DNA of 6,438 bases from positions 1 through 6,438 of the forward strand of contig PLZL01000132.1 of assembly GCA_003152145.1 (NCBI GenBank). Direction: 5' to 3'. The DNA comes from Limisphaerales bacterium (GTDB taxonomy: Bacteria > Verrucomicrobiota > Verrucomicrobiae > Limisphaerales > UBA11358). Made by a program: the position numbers and the translations under genes. Shown piece after piece: positions 1 to 5,187 of the stretch. Each line of letters starts with the position of its first letter. Positions within the stretch are counted from its first letter, which is position 1. The notes below the pieces were generated by a model. That model made no database searches. It saw only the letters and a list, made by a program, of their open reading frames with translations, and was not told where the DNA came from.

Positions 1-2
1 AG

Positions 3-431
3 GATTTGGAGCGGGCGCTGAATGAATTCTGGGATTCGCAACGCGCGGCGGCCATCGCTGAGGAAAAGGGGCCGGCGCATTGGGGACAGCAGGTTGAGCT
101 TCCGCCGCCCACCGCCGAGGAGGCCGAAACGCGGCTGTTCGCCGAGCCGCTCATCCGCGGCGTGCTCCAGCACCGCGACGCGATTGACGAGCACATCAAG
201 ACGCACGCGAAGAACTGGGACTTTCATCGGATTGCCGCCGTGGACCGCAACATCATGCGGCTGGCAATTTACGAAATGCTCCACCGTGAGGACATTCCGC
301 CCGTAGTCAGCATCAACGAGGCGGTGGACATCGCCAAGAAATTTTCCACGCAGGACAGCGGAAAGTTTGTGAACGGAATTTTGGACAAAATCCGGGGTGA
401 ACTTCTGCGTCCCGCGCGCATCGTCATATGA
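3..431 (+). CDS. nusB: Transcription antitermination factor NusB (5' end cut off by window)
   Basis: NusB, with NusE (ribosomal protein S10), binds boxA RNA and helps RNA polymerase read through rRNA operons. What is visible is the C-terminal part of the all-helical NusB fold. The segment [22 protein letters not shown] followed by [19 protein letters not shown] and [12 protein letters not shown] matches the family's most conserved block (D-R..LR.A.YE..., .V.INEAV.LAK.F.....FVNG.LD). The reading frame is open to the first base, and codons 3-5 (GAT) and 6-8 (TTG) look internal, so the real start lies upstream and the N-terminal helix is missing. A proline- and acid-rich insert (roughly residues 20-42 of the visible part) sits before the conserved core, making this NusB longer than that of E. 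coli. Its TGA stop overlaps the ATG of the PHP gene (ATGA at 428-431), which indicates translational coupling. Family assignment is firm; the N-terminus is unknown. Confidence 0.93.
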   Translation, partial: DLERALNEFWDSQRAAAIAEEKGPAHWGQQVELPPPTAEEAETRLFAEPLIRGVLQHRDAIDEHIKTHAKNWDFHRIAAVDRNIMRLAIYEMLHREDIPPVVSINEAVDIAKKFSTQDSGKFVNGILDKIRGELLRPARIVI

Positions 432-1273
432 AGTTTGCGGACCTCCATCTGCACACGCAGTTTTCCGACGGCACGTTCACGCCGGAGGAACTGGCCGGGC
501 ATGGCGCGCGGCTCGGCTTTGCCGCGCTGGCGCTGACGGACCACGATTCGGTCGAGGGCTGCGCGCGGATGGCAGCGGCGTGCGCCGCGGCGGGCATCGA
601 GTTCATCCCCGGCGCGGAACTCACCGCTGAATATGAATATACGGAGCTTCACATTCTCGGTTATTTTTTGGACGCGCAAAACCAAACGCTGCTGACCGAA
701 ATCGCCCGGTTCCAGGTTGTCCGGCAGCAGCGCATCCACGAAATGGTGGCGCGGTTGAACAAAGTGAACGTGCCGCTCGAGGCCGAATCCGTTTTTGCGC
801 TGGCCAATTGCAAATCGCCGGGCCGGCCACACGTCGCCCGCGCACTGGTGAAGGCCGGCCTCGTCGCGAGCCTGGATGAGGCGTTTGAACGTTTCCTGAA
901 AAAAAACCGTCCCGCGTGGGTGCCCAAGGCTAAAGTGTCCGCGTTGGAAGGCATTGACTTGATCCATCAAGCCGGCGGACTCGCGGTCATGGCGCATCCC
1001 GGCCTGAACCGGACCGACGAGGTCATTCCCGCGCTGGTGAACGCCGGCCTGGACGGCATCGAATGTTTTCACACGAAGCATTCGACCGCGACTTCGAAGC
1101 GTTATCTGGAAATCGCGGAGAAATACCATCTGCTCGTGACTGGCGGCTCCGACTGCCACGGCTTCAGCAAGGGCAGGCCGCTCATTGGCACCGTCAAACT
1201 GCCTTACGAGCATGTCGAAAAATTGAAACAGGCTGTCGCCGCCCGTCACCCGTCACCCGTTACTCGTCCCTAG
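428..1273 (+). CDS. PHP-domain phosphoesterase, YciV/TrpH (RNase AM) type
   Basis: A 281-residue PHP metallophosphoesterase. All the metal-binding motifs are visible: DLHLHT with H7 and H9, D14 in FSDGT, LTDHD at 36-40, E64 in PGAELTAE, H75, H135 in [11 protein letters not shown]190 in AHPGLN, and D242/H244 in GGSDCHG. The GRPH-ARALV segment and the overall length fit the YciV/TrpH subgroup. Characterised members hydrolyse 3',5'-nucleoside bisphosphates or trim 5' ends of RNA, so a cytosolic role in RNA or nucleotide turnover is likely, but the exact substrate is inferred. The start is the ATG in the ATGA overlap with nusB. There is no clear Shine-Dalgarno site, consistent with coupled translation. 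The last nine residues (R273-P281, RHPSPVTRP) and the TAG stop are written by a heptamer repeat, so the native C-terminus was probably replaced. ftsY follows after 3 bp. Confidence 0.9.
   Translation: MKFADLHLHTQFSDGTFTPEELAGHGARLGFAALALTDHDSVEGCARMAAACAAAGIEFIPGAELTAEYEYTELHILGYFLDAQNQTLLTEIARFQVVRQQRIHEMVARLNKVNVPLEAESVFALANCKSPGRPHVARALVKAGLVASLDEAFERFLKKNRPAWVPKAKVSALEGIDLIHQAGGLAVMAHPGLNRTDEVIPALVNAGLDGIECFHTKHSTATSKRYLEIAEKYHLLVTGGSDCHGFSKGRPLIGTVKLPYEHVEKLKQAVAARHPSPVTRP
1244..1271 (+). repeat. Heptamer array CGTCACC (4 units) forming the end of the PHP gene
   Basis: Four consecutive 7-nt units are read directly: CGTCACC (1244-1250), CGTCACC, CGTTACT and CGTCCCT (1265-1271). A degenerate unit, CGCCGCC (1237-1243), may precede them. 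The array starts exactly on a codon boundary, encodes RHPSPVTRP, and its last T begins the TAG stop. The same heptamer family recurs inside ribD at 3721-3748, also as four units, so this is a dispersed repeat family and not chance slippage at one site. Confidence 0.85.
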
Positions 1274-1276
1274 CCC

Positions 1277-2188
1277 ATGGGCCTCTTCGCCAAGGTCAAA
1301 GCCGGCCTGCAGAAAACACACGGCAAGCTGGCGCGCGAAATCAAGCGCATCGTCTCGCGCTCGCCTAAACTCGACTCCGTCACGCTCGAAGAATTGGAAG
1401 CCGCCCTCATCGCCGCCGACCTTGGCCTGGCCGTCACACAACAAATAATCGGCGCCGTCAAACAAGCCTACGAATCGCAAGGCACAACCGGCCATGATGT
1501 TTTTGCCATCGCGCGCGTCGAAGTCGAAAAGAATCTCTCCTCGAACAAACCCGATTTGCTCAAAGCCGCGCACGGTCCGACCATCGTTTCCATCGTTGGC
1601 GTCAACGGCACCGGCAAAACCACTACTGCCGCCAAGCTCGCCCATTTGATTCAATCGCAGAAGAAAACCGCGCTGCTTGCCGCGTGCGACACCTTCCGCG
1701 CGGCGGCGATTGAGCAGATCAAGTTGTGGGGCGCGCGCCTCAAGGTCGAGGTCATCGCCGGCAGTTACGGGGCGGACGCGGCGTCCGTGGCGCACGACGC
1801 CGTCACCGCCGCGCAGGCGCGCAAGGCGGATTACCTGTTCATTGACACGGCGGGACGATTGCACACGAAACACAATTTGATGCAGGAATTGCAGAAGCTG
1901 CATCGCGTCATCGGCAAGCAGCTTGCGGGCGCGCCGCACGAAGTATTGCTGGTGTTGGACGCGACGACCGGCATGAACGCGTTGAACCAGGCGCGCGAAT
2001 TCCACAAGGCCGTGCCGCTCACCGGCCTCATCGTGACCAAGCTCGACGGCACGAGCAAAGGCGGCATGGTGGTGGCGATCCAGAAGGAACTCGGCCTGCC
2101 TATCAAATTCATCGGCCTCGGCGAGCAGCCGGACGATTTGCAGCCCTTCGACGCGAAACAATTCGCGCAGGCGTTGTTTGAGGAATAA
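1277..2188 (+). CDS. ftsY: Signal recognition particle receptor FtsY
   Basis: FtsY is the membrane-associated GTPase that docks the SRP (Ffh/4.5S RNA) carrying ribosomes to the Sec translocon. The 303-residue protein has a short N-terminal lead (MGLFAKVKAGLQKT...) and helical N domain (about 20-90), then the NG GTPase domain. The G motifs are all present: P-loop GVNGTGKTT (108-116), DTFRAAA (138-144), DTAGR (190-194), TKLDG (254-258), then KGG (261-263) and the closing GLGEQPDDLQPF (280-291). The GVNGTGKTTT form and the PDDLQPF end point to FtsY and not Ffh, and the methionine-rich M domain of Ffh is absent. The acidic A domain of E. coli FtsY is missing, as in many bacteria, so membrane binding probably rests on the amphipathic N-terminal helix. 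The start at 1277 is 3 bp after the PHP stop and lacks an obvious Shine-Dalgarno. The next gene follows after 3 bp. Confidence 0.96.
   Translation: MGLFAKVKAGLQKTHGKLAREIKRIVSRSPKLDSVTLEELEAALIAADLGLAVTQQIIGAVKQAYESQGTTGHDVFAIARVEVEKNLSSNKPDLLKAAHGPTIVSIVGVNGTGKTTTAAKLAHLIQSQKKTALLAACDTFRAAAIEQIKLWGARLKVEVIAGSYGADAASVAHDAVTAAQARKADYLFIDTAGRLHTKHNLMQELQKLHRVIGKQLAGAPHEVLLVLDATTGMNALNQAREFHKAVPLTGLIVTKLDGTSKGGMVVAIQKELGLPIKFIGLGEQPDDLQPFDAKQFAQALFEE
2180..2185 (+). promoter_or_regulatory. Ribosome binding site for the 2192 gene
   Basis: GAGGAA lies inside the last codons of ftsY, 6 nt before the ATG at 2192. It is one of the few clear Shine-Dalgarno-like sites in this window and supports that start. 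Most neighbouring genes have none. Confidence 0.55.
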
Positions 2189-2191
2189 ATT

Positions 2192-2803
2192 ATGAAATCG
2201 AAAATAAATGAACATGCCGACGGCGGGAAATTCGGCAATCTCAAAAAAATTCTTTTGATGTGGGCCAAATTGAATGAACAATTTTTCATTCAAACTGGCG
2301 ATGGATCTTGGTGGTATAACGAACGAGCATCAATCAGCGTTTTAGCGGCAGTCGCGTGGATGGCTGGTGGCGTAGCATTGGAAGAATTTTCCGCAAAAAA
2401 GAAACTAGGCAAAAAAGAGCGCTCGGGACGTGCTGATGTTTATCTGAATTTGAAAGGCCGCGAATTTGCGTGCGAGGCAAAATTTATGTGGCTTTCTGTC
2501 AATTCCAGAAATCCAATCGATCGAATCGATGCCGAACTTAAAAACGCCTGCGAAGACGCAGAAAGTTTGGACCGTGAGGAAGGAAGGCGTTTTGGAGTTT
2601 GTTTTGCGACGGTGTATGTAACGGAGGAAAATGTGGACAAATTCAGCGATCTGATTGAGAAGCTTCAGAAGAGAATTGATTCAGAATTAGAATTTGATGC
2701 GATAGCTTGGAGTTTTCCAGCCAAAGCAATAAAAGCATTAATCGGTGACAAGGACGGACGCTATCATCCCGGTTCATTCTTGATTCTTCGAAATTGTGAT
2801 TGA
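2192..2803 (+). CDS. Unknown protein with PD-(D/E)XK-like nuclease signature, AT-rich
   Basis: I do not recognise a named family for this 203-residue protein. It is soluble, with no signal peptide or membrane segment. An N-terminal helix with SWWYNERASISVLAAVAW (39-56; E44) is followed by GRADVYLNLKGREFACEAKF (79-98). The spacing D82-x12-E95-A-K97, with E44 in a preceding helix, resembles the active site of PD-(D/E)XK nucleases (restriction endonuclease fold), so metal-dependent DNA cleavage or a degenerate version of it is a reasonable inference, not a demonstration. The C-terminal third has a strand-helix pattern (FGVCFATVYVTEENVDKFSDLI...). Base composition differs sharply from its neighbours: 25 G+C in 2281-2340 and 21 in 2641-2700, against more than 40 of 60 in ftsY at 1741-1800. 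Codons such as AAA, AAT and TTT dominate. It sits 3 bp after ftsY and overlaps ribD by 8 bp, suggesting a transferred gene captured by the operon. Confidence 0.78.
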   Translation: MKSKINEHADGGKFGNLKKILLMWAKLNEQFFIQTGDGSWWYNERASISVLAAVAWMAGGVALEEFSAKKKLGKKERSGRADVYLNLKGREFACEAKFMWLSVNSRNPIDRIDAELKNACEDAESLDREEGRRFGVCFATVYVTEENVDKFSDLIEKLQKRIDSELEFDAIAWSFPAKAIKALIGDKDGRYHPGSFLILRNCD

Positions 2804-4043
2804 AAACCATTTCATGCGGTTAGCCCTCCGGCTCGCCCGGCGCGGCTATGGCGAAACTTCGCCAAATCCGATGGTCGGCGCGTTGCTTGTGAGGGGCGGG
2901 AAAATCATCGGGCGCGGCTGGCATCGGCGCGCTGGTTTGCCGCACGCGGAAATCGAGGCGCTTCGCGACGCACAAAAACACGGCCACAATCCCAAAGGCG
3001 CGACACTTTACGTCACACTCGAGCCGTGCTGCACGCATGGTCGCACGCCGCCCTGCACGGATGCCCTCATCGCCGCCGGTATCAAGCGCGCGGTTGTTGG
3101 CACAACGGATCCAAATCCAAGACATGCCGGTCGGGCTTTCAAAATCTTGAAACATGCCGGGATTGAAATCACGGCGCCTGGGAGCGCCGGCGTCCCGCCG
3201 GCGAATTCCTCAACCCGCAGCCAAGCAACACGCCGGCGAGACGCCGGCGCTCCCAGGACGGACGCGCTCGCCAACGAGTGCGCGAAGTTAAACGAGGCGT
3301 TCGATCACTGGATTGTTCACCGCACGCCGTTCGTCACAGTCAAAGTCGCGATGACGCTGGATGGAAAAATCGCCACCGCCAGCGGCGAATCGAAATGGAT
3401 TACGGGGGAAAAAGCCCGCGCGCACGGAATGAAATTGCGCCAGGGCAGCGATGCAATTCTCGTCGGCATCAATACGATTCTGGCGGACAATCCGAGCCTC
3501 ACCGTGCGGACGAAGATGGAACATGGAAGATGGAAGATGATGAAGCCGATTCGCCGCATCATACTGGATTCGCTGGCGCGGATGCCGTTGACGGCGAAAG
3601 TGATGAGCGATGAATTTTCCAAGTTGACGACAGTTGTGGTCAGCAAACGCGCGCCCAAAAATCGCGTGGCAGCTTTGGCCAGGTGCGTCAATGTGCTGAC
3701 CGCGCCGCTGGCGAAAAGCTCGTCACCCGTCACCCGCCACCCGTCACTCGACTTGCTCTGGCTGTTGAAAAAACTCGGCGCGGAAAACGTCACCAGCCTT
3801 TTGGTCGAAGGTGGCGGCGAGGTGAACGCGTCGTTTCTGCTCGGCGGCTTCGCGCAGCGCGTGGCCTTTTTCTACGCGCCGAAAATTCTCGGCGGACGCG
3901 ATTCGCGGAAAGGTGTTGCGGGCGAGGGCGCGAAATCCTTGGCGGACGCCCTCCAACTTCAAGATGTTGAATGGAAACGGCTCGGCCCGGATTTGCTGCT
4001 GACGGCGCGGATTGGAACGCCGGTCTCCGACCCGGCGCGTTGA
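2796..4043 (+). CDS. ribD: Riboflavin biosynthesis protein RibD (deaminase/reductase) with repeat-derived inserts
   Basis: RibD carries out two successive steps of riboflavin synthesis: deamination of the diaminopyrimidine formed by GTP cyclohydrolase II, then NADPH-dependent reduction of the ribosyl chain. The deaminase domain (about 1-125) shows TSPNPMVGA, the zinc and catalytic residues H50-A-E52, and PCCTHGRTPPC with C78 and C87. The reductase domain (about 172-400) shows KVAMTLDGKIAT, SGESKWITG, ILVGINTILADNPSLTVR and LLVEGGGEVN (335-344). At 415 residues it is longer than the usual 360-380, because of inserts at 128-154 (palindromic element), about 241-249 (MEHGRWKMM) and about 309-318 (SSPVTRHPSL). 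The tail GTPVSDPAR also comes from repeat DNA. All catalytic motifs remain, so it is probably active. A GTG start at 2796 is chosen because it keeps IENHFMRLAL, typical of the family; ATG 2814 would remove it, and a TGA lies in frame at 2781. ribE follows after 88 bp. Confidence 0.93.
   Translation: MIENHFMRLALRLARRGYGETSPNPMVGALLVRGGKIIGRGWHRRAGLPHAEIEALRDAQKHGHNPKGATLYVTLEPCCTHGRTPPCTDALIAAGIKRAVVGTTDPNPRHAGRAFKILKHAGIEITAPGSAGVPPANSSTRSQATRRRDAGAPRTDALANECAKLNEAFDHWIVHRTPFVTVKVAMTLDGKIATASGESKWITGEKARAHGMKLRQGSDAILVGINTILADNPSLTVRTKMEHGRWKMMKPIRRIILDSLARMPLTAKVMSDEFSKLTTVVVSKRAPKNRVAALARCVNVLTAPLAKSSSPVTRHPSLDLLWLLKKLGAENVTSLLVEGGGEVNASFLLGGFAQRVAFFYAPKILGGRDSRKGVAGEGAKSLADALQLQDVEWKRLGPDLLLTARIGTPVSDPAR
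3177..3257. repeat. 81-bp palindromic element inserted in frame in ribD
   Basis: The left arm 3177-3203 and right arm 3231-3257 are inverted copies matching at 26 of 27 positions (mismatch at 3195), around a 27-nt loop (3204-3230). Each arm holds two copies of the self-complementary octamer CGCCGGCG (at 3185, 3196, 3231 and 3242). The whole element is 81 nt, exactly 27 codons starting at a codon boundary, and encodes ribD residues P128-R154. It contains no stop in five of the six frames. The position corresponds to the linker between the deaminase and reductase domains, where other RibD proteins have only a few residues. It resembles REP-type or Rickettsia-palindromic-element-type repeats, which are usually moved in trans. 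No transposase is encoded here. Confidence 0.88.
3515..3542 (+). repeat. Heptamer array GATGGAA inside ribD
   Basis: The 7-nt units are GATGGAA (3515-3521), CATGGAA (3522-3528), GATGGAA (3529-3535) and the diverged GATGATG (3536-3542). They encode about residues 241-249 (MEHGRWKMM), placed between NPSLTVR and PIRRIILDS, where RibD proteins normally have a short turn. The array is again four units, as for the CGTCACC arrays, but the sequence is unrelated. Confidence 0.72.
3721..3748 (+). repeat. Heptamer array CGTCACC (4 units) inside ribD
   Basis: The units are CGTCACC (3721-3727), CGTCACC (3728-3734), CGCCACC (3735-3741) and CGTCACT (3742-3748). They encode about residues 309-318 (SSPVTRHPSL), just before the LDLLWLLKKLG helix of the reductase domain. 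The family is the same as at 1244-1271 in the PHP gene, but read in a different frame, so the peptides overlap only partly (SPVTR is common to both). Confidence 0.85.
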
Positions 4044-4081
4044 GATGAGCGCGCATCGAGCCGGGCCGGGGTCGGTGTTCC
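4014..4081. repeat. Imperfect inverted repeat spanning the ribD stop codon
   Basis: The left arm, 4014-4036 (beginning GGAACGCCGG), pairs with the right arm, 4060-4081 (ending GGTGTTCC). About 18 of 22 positions match if one base (4024) is bulged, and the differences are transitions, several of which become G-U pairs in RNA. An inner GCGCG/CGCGC pairing (4035-4039 with 4050-4054) can extend the structure. The left arm supplies the last residues of RibD and the ribD TGA (4041-4043) lies in the loop. No T-run follows, so it is not a standard terminator. It may extend to about 4112 as a larger dispersed element, and it fills most of the 88-bp ribD-ribE gap. Confidence 0.6.
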
Positions 4082-4131
4082 GGCACAAACGCGGCTCGAC
4101 GGAATCCCGCCCCACCATTAAATTTGTCCCC

Positions 4132-4743
4132 ATGTTCACAGGCATAGTTGAAGAAGCTGGCTTCATCGAAAAAATCAAGCCGACGGGTAAATCCATCGAG
4201 TTGACCGTGCGCGCGAATGTGTGCGGTCGCGGACTAAAGATCGGCGCGAGCGTGGCGGTGAACGGCTGCTGCCTGACGGTGGTTACAATTTCTTCGCGCG
4301 GCAAGGAGAAGCTGATTCAATTCGATTTGCTGCAGGAGAGCTGGCAGCGGACGAATTTTCAGTTCGCCAAACCGGGTTCGCTGGTGAACCTCGAAGGCTC
4401 GCTGCGCGCGGACGGCGAGCTGGGCGGCCATTTTGTCACCGGCCACATTGACGGCCTCGGCAAAATCATCCGCTGGGAGCGCGCTGGCAAAGATCACGTG
4501 CTCGACATCGCCGCGCCGCCGGAGGTGATGCGCTACGTTGTTTTCAAAGGTTCGATTGCCGTGGACGGCATCAGCCTCACGGTTGCGGGCGTGCGAAAAA
4601 AGAGTTTTCGCATCTGGATTATTCCGCACACGTTTGACGTGACGGCCTTGCGCGAGCGAGCAGTTGGCAACGCGGTTAATCTGGAGGCGGACTTGCTCGG
4701 CAAATATGTCGAGAAATTCCTACTTCACCGTCATCTGGCTTGA
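4132..4743 (+). CDS. ribE: Riboflavin synthase, alpha subunit
   Basis: This enzyme converts two molecules of 6,7-dimethyl-8-ribityllumazine into riboflavin plus a pyrimidinedione, the last step of the pathway that RibD feeds. The 203-residue protein has the usual two lumazine-binding barrels. The first runs from MFTGIVEEAG with SVAVNGCCLTV (40-50). The second begins at GGHFVTGHIDG (98-108) and contains GSIAVDGISLTV (140-151) and HTFDVTALRER (166-176), ending in an amphipathic helix (ADLLGKYVEKFLL) used for trimerisation. The length is normal. The ATG at 4132 is chosen because MFTGIVEE is the invariant N-terminus; the frame is open further upstream, but that part is translated repeat DNA. No Shine-Dalgarno is visible. 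It is known as ribE in E. coli-style naming (ribC there, ribE/ribB in Bacillus). The 3' end overlaps the convergent lipoprotein gene by 24 bp. Confidence 0.95.
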   Translation: MFTGIVEEAGFIEKIKPTGKSIELTVRANVCGRGLKIGASVAVNGCCLTVVTISSRGKEKLIQFDLLQESWQRTNFQFAKPGSLVNLEGSLRADGELGGHFVTGHIDGLGKIIRWERAGKDHVLDIAAPPEVMRYVVFKGSIAVDGISLTVAGVRKKSFRIWIIPHTFDVTALRERAVGNAVNLEADLLGKYVEKFLLHRHLA

Positions 4744-4947
4744 GGCCGGGACGATCGCGCGCACGCGAGTGGAGGGAATCGAATTCGTCTGGCCGTTGAG
4801 GTCGGCAAAGACAAAATTGAAACCTTCGAGACGCGGTTTTTTTACGGCCACGATGCGTTGGCCGTTGTTGAGCGTGACGACATACTGGCTGGCACAGCCG
4901 GTGAGCAGGGCCGCGCCTGACAGCATGGCCAAGAGCCATTGTTTCAT
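4720..4947 (-). CDS. Small YgdI/YgdR-like (DUF903) lipoprotein
   Basis: A 75-residue predicted lipoprotein. MKQWLLAMLSGAALLTGC is a signal peptide ending in a lipobox (LTGC, C18 lipidated), with A19 at +2, which favours the outer membrane if Lol-type sorting applies. The mature part, YVVTLNNGQRIVAVKKPRLE then FVFADLNGQTNSIPSTRVRAI, follows the compact SH3-like beta pattern of the YgdI/YgdR family (Y.I....G..I.....P.......Y.D..G....I....V..I). The cellular role of that family is not established. It is transcribed towards ribE and its TAG overlaps the last 24 bp of ribE. A tRNA-Leu lies 30 bp upstream on the same strand and could share its transcript. No clear Shine-Dalgarno precedes the ATG; the leader is A-rich (seven As). 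Confidence 0.85.
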   Translation of the reverse strand: MKQWLLAMLSGAALLTGCASQYVVTLNNGQRIVAVKKPRLEGFNFVFADLNGQTNSIPSTRVRAIVPASSQMTVK

Positions 4948-4977
4948 TGACGTTTTTTTGAGCGCGATTTAGTTCGA

Positions 4978-5061
4978 TGGTGCGCGCGAGAGGATTTGAA
5001 CCTCCAACCCTTTCGGGACCAGATCCTAAGTCTGGCGCGTCTGCCATTCCGCCACGCGCGC
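4978..5061 (-). tRNA. tRNA-Leu (anticodon UAG), CCA encoded
   Basis: On the minus strand the sequence folds as a class II tRNA. The acceptor stem GCGCGCG (5061-5055) pairs 7/7 with CGCGCGC (4988-4982), followed by discriminator A (4981) and an encoded CCA (4980-4978). The D arm is GCG-GAATGGCAGA-CGC. The anticodon arm is CCAGA-CTTAGGA-TCTGG, with anticodon TAG reading CUA and other CUN codons. A long variable arm (CCC-GAAA-GGG) is typical of leucine tRNAs. The T arm is GGAGG-TTCAAAT-CCTCT. No strong promoter was identified upstream (to the right) and no intrinsic terminator lies before the lipoprotein gene that follows. Confidence 0.97.
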
Positions 5062-5136
5062 GCGGCCATTAACTTGCGCCGCCCAACGGCGAATCTCAAG
5101 CCCGGTTTTGGCTGTCGGTTTCGCGCCCGATCGGCC

Positions 5137-5161
5137 CTCCTGCAGCCCGCGATTGCAGGAG
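5137..5161. other. Stem-loop in the gap between tRNA-Leu and the LysM lipoprotein gene
   Basis: CTCCTGCA (5137-5144) and TGCAGGAG (5154-5161) form a perfect 8-bp stem around a 9-nt loop. It lies 26 bp before the ATG at 5188, in the 126-bp divergent gap between the tRNA (- strand) and the lipoprotein (+ strand). No T-run follows on either strand. It could be an operator half-site pair or a structured leader; nothing decides between these. Confidence 0.5.
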
Positions 5162-5187
5162 CCGGAAGGTTCGTTTAACTTCACGCC

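Noticed and set aside
269..1249. Long minus-strand open frame over nusB and the PHP gene
   Set aside because: Shadow of GC-rich coding sequence; no recognisable motifs, while the + strand carries complete conserved families.
1253..2293. Long minus-strand open frame over ftsY
   Set aside because: Shadow of ftsY, whose GTPase motifs are unmistakable on the + strand.
2700..2815. FMN riboswitch upstream of ribD
   Set aside because: The space is coding sequence of the previous gene and no conserved RFN-element boxes are seen.
2814..2816. ATG at 2814 as the ribD start
   Set aside because: It would remove the IENHF segment before MRLAL, which matches the family; kept only as a less likely alternative to GTG 2796.
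3177..3748. Repeats in ribD as a CRISPR array
   Set aside because: Units are 7 nt or one large palindrome, with no regular spacers and in-frame coding.
4012..4131. Upstream extension of ribE in the same open frame
   Set aside because: The frame stays open only because it crosses the stop-poor inverted repeat; MFTGIVEE at 4132 is the conserved N-terminus.
4836..4843. Second T-run as a terminator
   Set aside because: It encodes the Lys-Lys of the minus-strand lipoprotein and has no adjoining stem.
4925..4959. Hairpin ATGGC-CAAGA-GCCAT and seven Ts as a terminator for ribE
   Set aside because: The stem is only 5 bp and the T-run starts 13 nt after it; the region is also the start of the minus-strand lipoprotein gene.
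5068..5099. Sigma70-type promoter for tRNA-Leu (TTGAGA and GTTAAT on the minus strand)
   Set aside because: The two boxes are 20 bp apart and the -10 box would be only 6 bp from the tRNA 5' end; match too weak to annotate.
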